From NCBI GenBank assembly GCA_963717725.1, contig CAVQWS010000013.1, forward strand, positions 1-64,000: 64,000 nucleotides of DNA, read 5' to 3'. This document shows, in pieces, positions 1 through 8,393 of the stretch. The notes beneath the pieces are model-generated. The model did no database searches, was not told the origin of the DNA, and worked only from the letters and a program-made list of their open reading frames with translations. The position numbers and the translations under genes were made by a program. Within the stretch, counting starts at the first letter, position 1, and each line of letters begins with the position of its first letter. The DNA is from AC-32 sp963717725. Its GTDB lineage: Bacteria > Actinomycetota > Thermoleophilia > Gaiellales > Gaiellaceae.

Positions 1-22
1 AGCAGTTGACAGGGACGGCCGC

Positions 23-871
23 ATGAGCACGGTCGCGGTTCCGGCGCGGCGCGAGCGCCCTGGGTTCCTCGCGGCGGCGTGGGCGTTCGTCAAGCGCCAT
101 GTCCTAACCGTCTACTCGATCCTCTTCTTCGCCTACCTGCTGCTCCCGATCGCGGTCGTGATCGTGTTCTCCTTCAACAACCCGACCGGGAAGTTCAATT
201 ACACCTGGCAGGGCTTCACCTGGAACAACTGGCGCTACTGGGACGGCGTTCCCGGGATTCGCAGCTCGATCGTCCTCTCGCTGCAGATCGCGCTGCTCGC
301 GAGCCTCGTGGCCACCGCGCTCGGGACGGCGATCGCGCTCGCGCTCGTCCGCTACAGCTTCCGCGGCCGCGCCTCGACGAACATCCTCATCTTCCTGCCG
401 CTCTCCGCTCCAGAGATCGTGCTCGGCGCCTCGCTCCTGACGCTGTTCCTGAACCTGAACGTCGTCTTCGGGTTCTGGACGATCCTGATCGCCCACATCA
501 TGTTCTGCATCTCGTTCGCGGTGGTGACCGTGAAGGCGCGCCTCGTTGGCTTCGATCGGCATCTCGAGGAGGCGGCGATGGACCTGGGCGCCAACGAGTG
601 GACGACCTTCCGCAAGGTGACGCTGCCCCTGATCGCGCCCGCGATCCTGGCTGCGCTGCTGCTCTGCTTCGCGATCTCGATCGACGACTTCGTCGTTACG
701 TACTTCAACTCCGGCAACCGGATCACGTTCCCGCTCTTCGTCTGGGGCGCCGCCAGGATCGGCGCGCCGCCGCAGGTGAACGTGATCGGCACCGCGATCT
801 TCGTGATCGCGCTGACCGCCATGCTCGTCAACGTCCTCGTCCAGATGCGGCGCTCGAAAGGAGCAACATGA
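23..871 (+). CDS. potC: Spermidine/putrescine ABC transporter permease, PotC-like
   Basis: Inner-membrane permease of a polyamine-type ABC importer, 282 aa, with about six hydrophobic segments. The first TM follows a basic N-terminus (about residues 26-50). The ABC-permease EAA loop is visible near residues 182-208 (EEAAMDLGA followed by TLPLIAP), where the ATPase docks. The ATG lies 13 nt after an upstream TGA (positions 7-9) that is probably the end of a PotB-like partner, although only nine bases of it are in the window. Its stop overlaps the aminotransferase start as ATGA, so uptake and catabolism genes appear co-translated. Specificity for putrescine rather than another cationic substrate is inferred from family and neighbours. 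Confidence 0.88.
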   Translation: MSTVAVPARRERPGFLAAAWAFVKRHVLTVYSILFFAYLLLPIAVVIVFSFNNPTGKFNYTWQGFTWNNWRYWDGVPGIRSSIVLSLQIALLASLVATALGTAIALALVRYSFRGRASTNILIFLPLSAPEIVLGASLLTLFLNLNVVFGFWTILIAHIMFCISFAVVTVKARLVGFDRHLEEAAMDLGANEWTTFRKVTLPLIAPAILAALLLCFAISIDDFVVTYFNSGNRITFPLFVWGAARIGAPPQVNVIGTAIFVIALTAMLVNVLVQMRRSKGAT

Positions 872-2325
872 CCTCCGTCTCGACCGGGCTCTCGCCCGAG
901 CAGCTGCAGCAGGCCGCGCGCGACCATCTCTGGCTGCACTTCACGCGCATGAGCGGCTACCGCGACGGCGAGGTGCCGATCATCGTCCGTGGCGACGGCT
1001 GCTATCTCGAGGACGCGCACGGCAAGCGCTACCTCGATGCGCTGGCAGGGCTGTTCGCGGTGCAGATCGGCTACTCGTACGGCGAGGAGATCGGCGAAGC
1101 GGCGGCGGCGCAGATGCGCGAGCTGCCCTTCTACACGAACTGGTCCTACGCGCACCCGCGCGCGATCGAGCTCGCGGCCGAAGTGGCGGGCCTCGCGCCC
1201 GATGACCTCAACCGCGTCTTCTTCGTCTCGGGCGGCTCGGAGGCGGTGGAATCGGCCTGGAAGCTCGCGCGCCAGTACTACTCGGCGCGCGGCGAGCACC
1301 ATCGGGCGGCGGTTGCGCAGGCGCCCACGCACGACTACGACGCCGAACGGGCCGCGCGCTACACGGGCGAGCGCCGCTGGAAGGCGATCTCGCGCCACGT
1401 CGCCTACCACGGCACGACGATGGGCGCGCTCTCGATCAACGGCATCCCGGCGCTGCGCACGCCGTTCGAGCCGCTCGTGCCCGAGGTGCTGCACGTCCGC
1501 AACACGAACCGCTACCACCGCCCTGCGGCCGAGACCGAGGAGGAGTTCACGCGCATCCTGCTCGACGAGCTGCAGCAGACGATCGAGGCCACGGGCCCGG
1601 AGACGGTCTGCATGGTGATCATGGAGCCGGTGCAGAACGCCGGCGGCGCCTTCACGCCGCCCGAGGGCTACTGGCGCGGTGTGCGCGAGCTCTGCGACCG
1701 CTACGAGATCCTGCTCTGCGCCGACGAGGTGATCACCGGCTTCGGCCGCCTCGGCACCTGGTTCGGCTCGGAGCGCTACGACATCCGGCCCGACATCGTC
1801 ACGTGCGCCAAGGGGCTTTCCTCGGCGTACGCGTCGATCGGCGCGGTGATCGCGACCGACCGGGTGATGGAGCCGTTTCTCGAGGGCGAGCGGATGTACA
1901 CGCACGGGATCACGTTCGGCGGCCATCCGGTCCAGGCCGCGATCGCGCTGAAGAACATCGAGATCATGCGCCGCGAGAAGATCGTCGAGCACGTCGACGA
2001 GCAGCAAGACACGGTGCGGGCGACGCTCGAGCAGCTGCTCGACCTGCCGATCGCCGGCGACCTCCGGGGCACGGGCTTCTTCTACGCGCTCGAGCTCGTC
2101 AAGGACAAGGACACGCGCGAGACATTCTCGGACGAGGAGTGCGAGGAGCTGCTGCGCGGCTTCCTGACGCCGCGGATGTTCGAGGCCGGCCTGATCTGCC
2201 GGGCGGACGACCGGGGAGACCCGGTGATCCAGATCTCGCCGCCGCTGATTGCGGGCCAGGCCGAGTGGGACGAGCTCGTCGGGATCCTCGGCGCGGTGCT
2301 CGAGGAGGCCTGGCAGCGGATATAG
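868..2325 (+). CDS. Class III PLP aminotransferase (putrescine/omega-amine type)
   Basis: Fold-type I, class III aminotransferase of 485 aa, the usual length for omega-amino transaminases. Visible landmarks: SGGSEA (121-126) for cofactor phosphate binding, DEVITGFGR (286-294) with the PLP-pyridine aspartate, and CAKGLSS with the Schiff-base lysine at K315. The ATG at 868 overlaps the permease stop by four bases (ATGA), which decides the start; a longer upstream reading in the same frame is antisense-like noise. Context (polyamine permease before it, PuuB-like oxidase after it) suggests deamination of putrescine or a gamma-aminobutyrate-like product. The exact amine cannot be read from the sequence. 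Confidence 0.88.
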   Translation: MTSVSTGLSPEQLQQAARDHLWLHFTRMSGYRDGEVPIIVRGDGCYLEDAHGKRYLDALAGLFAVQIGYSYGEEIGEAAAAQMRELPFYTNWSYAHPRAIELAAEVAGLAPDDLNRVFFVSGGSEAVESAWKLARQYYSARGEHHRAAVAQAPTHDYDAERAARYTGERRWKAISRHVAYHGTTMGALSINGIPALRTPFEPLVPEVLHVRNTNRYHRPAAETEEEFTRILLDELQQTIEATGPETVCMVIMEPVQNAGGAFTPPEGYWRGVRELCDRYEILLCADEVITGFGRLGTWFGSERYDIRPDIVTCAKGLSSAYASIGAVIATDRVMEPFLEGERMYTHGITFGGHPVQAAIALKNIEIMRREKIVEHVDEQQDTVRATLEQLLDLPIAGDLRGTGFFYALELVKDKDTRETFSDEECEELLRGFLTPRMFEAGLICRADDRGDPVIQISPPLIAGQAEWDELVGILGAVLEEAWQRI

Positions 2326-3707
2326 GCCGCGTCTGGTGGCTCGAGGAGGCGCTGGCCGCCGGCTTCGGCGGCGAAGAGGCGACGCCGCTCGACGGTGACA
2401 CCGACGCCGACGTCGCGATCGTCGGCGGTGGCTACACCGGCCTCTGGACCGCGCTCGCGCTGAAGGAGCGGGAGCCCGGGCTCGACGTGATCGTGCTCGA
2501 GGCCGAGGAGTGCGGCCGCGGGCCGAGCGGGCGCAACGGAGGCTTCTGCCACGGCTACTGGAGCCACTTGCCGCGGCTGCGGGAGCGCTTCGGCGACGAC
2601 GGCGCGCTGGCGGTGGCGCGGGCGAGCGAGACGATCATCCCCGGCGTGCGCGCCTTCGCAGAGGCGGCCGGCGCCGATGTCTGGCTGCGGCAGGGCGGGA
2701 TGCTGCGCGTGTCCGCCGCGCCGGCGCAAGATCACGCGGTCGGCGACGAGGTCGAGGCGGCGCGTGAGCTCGGCGTGCCCGACGAGGCCGTGCCGCTCTC
2801 GCGCGCGGAGCTTGCCGGGCGCATCAGCTCGCCGGTCTTCCGCGAAGGCGTCTTCCTGCCCGATGGCGCGACCGTCCAGCCCGCGCGGCTCGCGCTCACC
2901 CTGCGCCGCGTGGCGCTCGGCTCGGTGCGCGTGCACGAGCGGACGCGGGTCACGAATGTCAGCGACGGCGTGCTCGAGACCGCGCAGGGCCGTGTGCGCG
3001 CGAAGGAGATCGTGGTCGCCGTCAACGCGGCCGCGGCCGGCTGGAAGCCGCTGCGCCGGCGGCTGACCGCCTTCGGCTCGTACGTCGTGCTCACCGAGCC
3101 GGTCCCGCAGCTGCTCGAGCAGATCGGCTGGACCGGGGGCGAGGCCGTGCTCGACGGGCGCATGTTCCTGCACTACTTCCGCACGACGAACGACGGGCGC
3201 GTCCTGATGGGCAGCGGCTCGGGGCCGATCGGCTTCGGCGGCAAGCTCGACCAACGCTTCACGCAGGACGAGCCGACGGTCGCGCGGGCCGAGCGCGGCC
3301 TGCGGCGACTGCTGCCCGGGCTGGCGGAGGCGAAGGTGACGCACGCGTGGGGCGGGCCGATCGACGTCTCCTCCGACCATCTGCCCTTCTTCGGCACCGT
3401 CCCCGGCACGAGGATCCACTACGGCGCGGGCTACTCCGGCCACGGCGTCGGCCCGAGCTGGCTCGGCGGCCAGATCCTGTCGCGGCTCGCACTCGGCGTC
3501 GACGACGAGCTGACGCGCCTGCCGCTCGTCACGCGCCGCGTCCCGAAGCTGCCGCCGGAGCCGTTCCGCCGCCTCGGCGGCGGGCTCGTGCGCGCGTCGA
3601 TCATGGCCTGCGAGGAGGCCGAGGAGCAGGGCCGCCGCGGCTCGCTCCCCGCGCGGGCAGGCGCCGCGCTGCCGCGCCTGCTCGGCATGTCGGTCGGGAC
3701 GCGATAA
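2310..3707 (+). CDS. FAD-dependent amine oxidoreductase (PuuB/DAO family)
   Basis: DAO-superfamily flavoenzyme. The Rossmann dinucleotide motif VAIVGGGYTGLWTA lies near the N-terminus, followed by GPSGRNGGF, and a C-terminal flavin-site segment GYSGHGVGPSWLGG. This layout fits gamma-glutamylputrescine or related amine oxidases, matching the preceding PotC and aminotransferase genes. The start is unresolved: between the in-frame 5' limit and the FAD motif there is no ATG, GTG or TTG. Only CTG (2310) or ATA (2322) precede the expected N-terminus WWLEEA, and an AGGAGG lies at 2303-2308. The coordinate given uses CTG and is uncertain by about 20 nt. The reading ends at TAA 3705-3707. Confidence 0.82.
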   Translation: MAADIGRVWWLEEALAAGFGGEEATPLDGDTDADVAIVGGGYTGLWTALALKEREPGLDVIVLEAEECGRGPSGRNGGFCHGYWSHLPRLRERFGDDGALAVARASETIIPGVRAFAEAAGADVWLRQGGMLRVSAAPAQDHAVGDEVEAARELGVPDEAVPLSRAELAGRISSPVFREGVFLPDGATVQPARLALTLRRVALGSVRVHERTRVTNVSDGVLETAQGRVRAKEIVVAVNAAAAGWKPLRRRLTAFGSYVVLTEPVPQLLEQIGWTGGEAVLDGRMFLHYFRTTNDGRVLMGSGSGPIGFGGKLDQRFTQDEPTVARAERGLRRLLPGLAEAKVTHAWGGPIDVSSDHLPFFGTVPGTRIHYGAGYSGHGVGPSWLGGQILSRLALGVDDELTRLPLVTRRVPKLPPEPFRRLGGGLVRASIMACEEAEEQGRRGSLPARAGAALPRLLGMSVGTR

Positions 3708-3716
3708 TCGGGAGCG

Positions 3717-4826
3717 GTGGAGGTTCTCCTCGGCACGCAGGCGCTCGAGCCGCGCTCGTATCTGGTCACGGTCACCGAGCACCTGGAGCGGCTCGGGCAC
3801 GAGGTGCGCGTGTTCTCGGCCGAGCCGCTGCCCTCGCCGGAGGAGCTGCGGGTCGTCGGCGTCGAACGCGACCTGCCCCTTGCGCCGGACGTGATCTACA
3901 GCCAGGACGCCGAGGCCGCGTTGCTGCTCGCTCATCTCTACCCGCTGACGCCGCAGCTCTTCGCCACGCACGGCGACCGCGAGGACGTCTGGCTGCCACC
4001 GCAGCTCGCCGGTGTGGTCGCCCGCGTGGTCGTGTTCGACGACCGCACCGGTGAGCGCGTTCGGGCGGCCTCATCGCCGCAGCAGCTCGTCCGCCTGCGC
4101 CGTCCGGTCGACCTCGACCGGATCGCCTCGCGCGGCGAGCTGCCCGCACGGCCGGCCAAGGCGCGAGTCCAGCTCGACGGCGTCTCCGACTACCGGCGCG
4201 GAATCGTCCAGCGCGTGCTCGCGGACGCGCGGATCGAGCTCGACGACGACGCCGACCTCGTGCTCGGCCGCGGCGCGGCGGTGGTCGAGGCGCTGGCGGA
4301 GGGTCGGGCTGCCTATGTCTACGGCGACGAGGGCGGCGACGGCTGGGTCACGCCCGAGCGCTACGAGCTGCTCGAGGCCGACGGCTTCTCGGGCCGCGCG
4401 GAGCCAGGCGCGACCACCTTCGAGCGTCTGCGCGCCGAGCTCGACGACTACGACCCGGCGCTCGGGCCGGCGGGCCGCGAGCTGGCGCAGGCCCACGACG
4501 CCCGGGCCCACGCGCAGGAGCTCGTTGCCGCCTTCGACGAGGTCAAGCCGCGCCGCGACCCGGTGGACGCGCCGCTGCGGGAGCTCGCCCGCCTCGTGCG
4601 AGTCGAGGCGGCCAGCGCCCGGAACGCACACGCCCACGCGCGGGAGGCCGAGAGCGCGCACACCCGGGCAACGGAGCTCGAGCGCGAGCTGGCCGAGGCC
4701 CGCGAGCGCAACGAGCAGCTCACGCGCGAGGTCGAGGAGCTGCGCCGCCAGGCCGACGAGGCCGCTGCCCTGGAGGAGCAGCGGCTGGAGCGTCAGAAGA
4801 GCCGTCGCTTCGGCCCGCGCCGCTAG
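3717..4826 (+). CDS. Uncharacterised protein, GT-B-like N-terminus and C-terminal coiled coil
   Basis: A 369-aa protein from a GTG start nine bases after the oxidase stop; GATAAT at 3701-3706 could be a -10. The first 110 residues (MEVLLGTQALEPRSYLV, then GHEVRVFSAE and DVIYSQD) look like the first Rossmann strands of a GT-B glycosyltransferase. No donor-binding E-x7-E motif is evident, so catalytic activity is doubtful. From about residue 290 the sequence is a charged heptad-rich coiled coil with many Glu/Arg/Ala, ending in a basic tail (QKSRRFGPRR). Such proteins sometimes accompany surface-glycan genes, but none are adjacent. No function is assigned. Confidence 0.65.
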   Translation: MEVLLGTQALEPRSYLVTVTEHLERLGHEVRVFSAEPLPSPEELRVVGVERDLPLAPDVIYSQDAEAALLLAHLYPLTPQLFATHGDREDVWLPPQLAGVVARVVVFDDRTGERVRAASSPQQLVRLRRPVDLDRIASRGELPARPAKARVQLDGVSDYRRGIVQRVLADARIELDDDADLVLGRGAAVVEALAEGRAAYVYGDEGGDGWVTPERYELLEADGFSGRAEPGATTFERLRAELDDYDPALGPAGRELAQAHDARAHAQELVAAFDEVKPRRDPVDAPLRELARLVRVEAASARNAHAHAREAESAHTRATELERELAEARERNEQLTREVEELRRQADEAAALEEQRLERQKSRRFGPRR

Positions 4827-4838
4827 AACCGGAAAAAG

Positions 4839-4854
4839 TCCCTCGTCCGAGGGA
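4839..4854. repeat. Perfect hairpin TCCCTC-GTCC-GAGGGA
   Basis: A six-base perfect inverted repeat with a four-base loop lies 13 nt after the preceding stop, in the 115-bp gap before the FN3-repeat gene. An AAAAA run precedes it on the plus strand, and there is no U-run after it on either useful side. It could be a weak terminator, an operator or a leader hairpin. The remaining gap (4855-4941) shows no other clear element. Confidence 0.4.
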
Positions 4855-4941
4855 TGACCGATTTGCGGCTCGCCCCGATGGTGGTTGCGAGACATACGGA
4901 CGAACTCAAGCTCTGCGGCCGAGCTCGTCTCTCTCGACTCT

Positions 4942-7866
4942 ATGGCCGCCGACCGCAAACTTCTCGCCGCAGCATTTGCCGCCATCGCCTTTCTGACGGC
5001 GGGCCCCGCTCGTGGCGCGGTAACGCGCCCGACCCAGACCGCGCCAGCCGCCGGCGCGGTCGTCCAATTCCTTCCCTCGTTCGCGTGGACGCCGGTCGCG
5101 GGCGCCGACAAGTACGAGTTCCAGATCAGCGCCGACGCCGGCATGAACTCGCCGGTGCTCGGCAGCGGCAAGGACGACTTCTTCACGCGCAACACGCGCG
5201 CGACGCTGCTGAAGACGATCCCGAACGGGACCTACTACTGGCGGGTGCGGGCGACCAATGCCACCGGTGGGATCTCGAACTGGACCGAGCCGCGCTCGTT
5301 CAGGAAGCTCTGGAACCTGCAGCCGGCGCTGCAGAGCCCGAGCTCCGGCGACTCGCTGACATTCCCGACGAGCCCGGTCGTGCTGACGTGGTCGGGGGTC
5401 CCCGGTGCGGCGCACTACCTCGTCTCGGCCGCGAGCGACCCGAGCCTCGGCTCGCTCGTCCTCAAGTACGGGAACCAGGACGATCCGAAGGGGCCACCTA
5501 ACGTCGCGGCGACCTCCGCTGCGATCACCTCTTCGCTGGCGCCGGGGTCGTACTACTGGAGCGTCACCCCCGTGGACGCCGAGGGCAACCGCGGCGTCTC
5601 GACTCCGGTCGCCTCCTTCAACTGGCTCTGGCCCTCGGCGACGGCGACGCAGCTCGAGGACCTGAACCCCGCGCCGGAGGCGTACGACCCACGCTTCTCG
5701 TGGAATCCGATTCCGGGCGCTGCGCGGTACGAGGTCGAGGTCAACTCCTCATCGGACTTCACGCCCGGCTCGAAGGTCTGCTGCGACGGCGCGACGATCG
5801 CGACCTCGATCTCGCCGACCGAGGTGCTGAAGGACAACGTCTTTTACTGGCGCGTCCGCGCACTCGATCCCGACGGCAACGCCGGCGTCTGGAACTACGG
5901 CGGCTCCTTCACGAAGACGTTCGACAAGGTCGCGCCGGCGGGCCCGGTCACCGGCACGAGCATCAAGAACGTCCGCATGCGGGACAACCTCGTCGACCCC
6001 GGCACTGACGTCGACACCGGAACCGCCGGCTACCAGACACGTGTGCCGGTCGTGCGGTGGGACCCCGTGCCCGGCGCGGCCAGCTATGAGGTCGAGGTCG
6101 TGCCGTGGACGGGCGCGATCTGCGACTGGGGTATCCCGAACCCCTACATCAAGAAGACGGCCGTCCCCCAGTGGACACCGCTGTCGAGCACCAGCTCCAA
6201 CCCCGTCACCTGGCAGGGGGCGCTCGCCGAGGACGGGCTGCAGATCGTGCCGGGGGAGTGGTGTGTGCGCGTCCGCGCGCGGGCCGATCGCGCGCCGGGG
6301 AACCAGGAGGTCTGGGGCGACTACACCTACCTGTCGAACGGCAGCACGGACACGTCCGAGGAGGTCGGTGAGGCGTTCAAGTGGACGGCTTACCCGGACC
6401 CGACCGACGCGTCTGCGTCGGCCGGCTGCGTGAGCGGGATTCGCGTCTACCCATGTGCCGCCGACTACAGGCTGCCGCAGACCGGCACGACGATCGGCCA
6501 AACGCCCCTCTTCACGTGGAACGCAGTCGCCGGGATGAACAGCTACTTCGTCGTCGTGGCCAAGGACGCGAACTTCAGCAACATCGTCGACGAGGCATTC
6601 ACGCAGATTCCCGCCTATGCACCGCGGAACTCGCTCAAGCCGACGACGTACAGCGACGAGACGACGCTCTTCTACTGGGCGGTCCTGCCGGCAACGGTCG
6701 CCGGCGGTGATGACGCGCCGCCGCTCTCGGTCGCCAGCGCTGCGAAGGGCTCGTTCCAGAAGCAGTCGACTCCGCCGGCCCTGGTCTCGCCGAGCGCGGT
6801 CCAGGCCTTCCTCGACCAGCCGACGTTCCGCTGGACGCCGACGCTCGGCGCGCGGCGCTACCGGCTCCAGGTCGCGGCCGACCCGACCTTCGGCAGCCCG
6901 CTCGACGACGTCGTCACCGACGCGACCTCCTACTCGAGCGACACGACCTACCCGGCAGACACCGTGCTCTACTGGCGAGTCCGCGCGGACGACGAGAACC
7001 TGACCGGCCTCACCTGGTCCGCGACGGGAACGTTCCAGAAGAAGCTCGCCGCGCCGGTCGCGAGCGCCTCGAACCCGACCCAGGGCGAGTCACTTCCGGT
7101 CTGGGCCTGGAGCTCCGTGCAGGGCGCCGCCTCGTACGACCTGTCGGTCGACCAGCCGGACGGTTCGCACCGCGACTACTCCGACATTCGTACTCCGGCG
7201 GCCTCGTTCATCAAGATGACGGGCACCGGCGTCTGGCACTGGCGCGTCCGTGCCGAGTTCCCCAAGGACTTGACTGGCACCGTGCCCGGGCCCTACATGG
7301 CGACGCAGTCGTTCACCCGAACGATCGGCGAGCCGGCGAACGCGAAGACCGACAGCGCGAAGGATCACGTCCTGCTCAGCTGGGATCCGCGCCTGGGAGT
7401 GAAGGAGTACAAGGTGCAGATCGCATCGAGCCCCGACTTCAGCCACGTCGTGGAGACGGTCTCGACGGACAATCCCAGCTACGCCCCCACGATGACCTCC
7501 TACGGTTACACCACGTCGAGCACGCTCTACTGGCACGTTGCAGGCGTCGACGAGGACCGCAACCAGGGCGACTGGTCGCAGGCCCAGCAGATCCGCCTGC
7601 TGCCGCGCCTGCGTGTCTCCGTCAGCGGCCTCGCGCGGCCCAAGCGGTCGAGCACCGTCCGCGTGACGGTGATGGACACGCTGGGCAAGCGGCTCTCCGC
7701 CGCCAAGGTACGCCTCACGGGAGTCGGTGTCCGGCCGGTGACCGGGAAGACGAACCGGCTCGGCCAGGTGGTCTTCAAGGTGCGGCCGAAGAAGAAGGGC
7801 AAGCTGTTCGTCAGCGCGACCAAGTCCGGTTTCCAGCCGGCGTATGGAACGCTGAAGGTGCGATGA
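4942..7866 (+). CDS. Secreted protein with about eight FN3-like repeats
   Basis: A 974-aa exported protein. ATG 4942 is chosen because it gives a clean signal peptide (MAADRKLLAAAFAAIAFLTA, cleavage near PARG/AV); an upstream in-frame ATG at 4885 would bury it. The body has about eight repeats of 85-120 residues. Each carries the pattern W-x-P/V-x-G-A-x-x-Y near its start, a D-P/S-x-F segment and a late YYWRVRA-like strand, typical of FN3/Ig-like beta sandwiches. The last 90 residues (from LRVSVSGLARPKRSS) form a different basic beta domain like bacterial Ig/CNA-B-type modules. Likely role is surface adhesion or a scaffold. Its TGA overlaps the start of a 33-codon gene. Confidence 0.8.
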   Translation: MAADRKLLAAAFAAIAFLTAGPARGAVTRPTQTAPAAGAVVQFLPSFAWTPVAGADKYEFQISADAGMNSPVLGSGKDDFFTRNTRATLLKTIPNGTYYWRVRATNATGGISNWTEPRSFRKLWNLQPALQSPSSGDSLTFPTSPVVLTWSGVPGAAHYLVSAASDPSLGSLVLKYGNQDDPKGPPNVAATSAAITSSLAPGSYYWSVTPVDAEGNRGVSTPVASFNWLWPSATATQLEDLNPAPEAYDPRFSWNPIPGAARYEVEVNSSSDFTPGSKVCCDGATIATSISPTEVLKDNVFYWRVRALDPDGNAGVWNYGGSFTKTFDKVAPAGPVTGTSIKNVRMRDNLVDPGTDVDTGTAGYQTRVPVVRWDPVPGAASYEVEVVPWTGAICDWGIPNPYIKKTAVPQWTPLSSTSSNPVTWQGALAEDGLQIVPGEWCVRVRARADRAPGNQEVWGDYTYLSNGSTDTSEEVGEAFKWTAYPDPTDASASAGCVSGIRVYPCAADYRLPQTGTTIGQTPLFTWNAVAGMNSYFVVVAKDANFSNIVDEAFTQIPAYAPRNSLKPTTYSDETTLFYWAVLPATVAGGDDAPPLSVASAAKGSFQKQSTPPALVSPSAVQAFLDQPTFRWTPTLGARRYRLQVAADPTFGSPLDDVVTDATSYSSDTTYPADTVLYWRVRADDENLTGLTWSATGTFQKKLAAPVASASNPTQGESLPVWAWSSVQGAASYDLSVDQPDGSHRDYSDIRTPAASFIKMTGTGVWHWRVRAEFPKDLTGTVPGPYMATQSFTRTIGEPANAKTDSAKDHVLLSWDPRLGVKEYKVQIASSPDFSHVVETVSTDNPSYAPTMTSYGYTTSSTLYWHVAGVDEDRNQGDWSQAQQIRLLPRLRVSVSGLARPKRSSTVRVTVMDTLGKRLSAAKVRLTGVGVRPVTGKTNRLGQVVFKVRPKKKGKLFVSATKSGFQPAYGTLKVR

Positions 7867-7964
7867 AGCCGGTGAAGAAGCAGAAGCCGAAGGTGCTGCG
7901 CATCTGGCGCGTCTTCGAGTACCGCCGCCCGGTGCCGGTGCGCCGGCCGCGCTTCACGATCTAG
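7863..7964 (+). CDS. Small basic 33-residue protein coupled to the FN3-repeat gene
   Basis: Begins with ATG overlapping the preceding TGA (ATGA at 7863-7866) and ends at TAG 7962-7964. The peptide starts MKPVKKQKPKVLRIWRVFEY and continues with a Pro/Arg-rich tail. Roughly 40 percent of residues are Lys or Arg and only one is acidic. It has no signal peptide or TM segment. The coupling geometry is the same as for bona fide gene pairs elsewhere in this window, which is the main support. It might assist the secreted neighbour or bind nucleic acid; no family is recognised. Confidence 0.45.
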   Translation: MKPVKKQKPKVLRIWRVFEYRRPVPVRRPRFTI

Positions 7965-7968
7965 TCCG

Positions 7969-8364
7969 CTAGTCCCAGGTCCAGTTCGGATCCGGCGTGT
8001 CGCCGTCGCCCGGGCCCGTGTTCGGCGCGCCGACGGCGATCACCTCTGCGCCGTCCGGGCCGCCCCTGATCCCGCGCATCACGTGCGGCGGCACGCGGAC
8101 GGCGTGGAATGGCCGCAGCTCGATCTCGTCGTCGCCGACCTTCATCTCGGCCGAGCCGGTGACGAGCACGTAGATCTCCTCCTGCTGCTTGTGCCGGTGC
8201 CCGTGTGCCTTCGCGCCGGGCGCGAAGCGCAGGTAGCTGACGCCGCAGTGCTCGCAGTTCAGGGCAACTCGCCCGAAGCGGAGGTTGAACTGCTCCGGGT
8301 CGAGCCCGAGGTTCGGCGCCTGGTCCTCGACCTGGGTCAGGTCGACGTGGCTGTAGTCGCTCAT
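7969..8364 (-). CDS. Cupin-domain protein
   Basis: A 131-aa single-domain cupin. The first conserved cupin motif is readable as AHGHRHKQQEEIYVLVTGSA (about residues 53-72), supplying His/His/Glu metal ligands. The second is degenerate (FHAVRVPPHVMRGIRG) but retains the final His. A strong GAGGAG ribosome site precedes ATG 8364. It ends five bases from the convergent 33-codon gene. Cupins of this size bind metal and act as isomerases, dioxygenases or regulators; substrate unknown. The next gene upstream on the same strand is a DMT-type transporter 29 bp away, so the two may be co-transcribed. Confidence 0.8.
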   Translation of the reverse strand: MSDYSHVDLTQVEDQAPNLGLDPEQFNLRFGRVALNCEHCGVSYLRFAPGAKAHGHRHKQQEEIYVLVTGSAEMKVGDDEIELRPFHAVRVPPHVMRGIRGGPDGAEVIAVGAPNTGPGDGDTPDPNWTWD

Positions 8365-8393
8365 CGCAGCTCCTCGTGAGGGTTGGCGAGAAC

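Noticed and set aside
1..9. Annotating a PotB permease at the left edge.
   Set aside because: Only nine bases ending in a possible TGA are present, which cannot support a feature.
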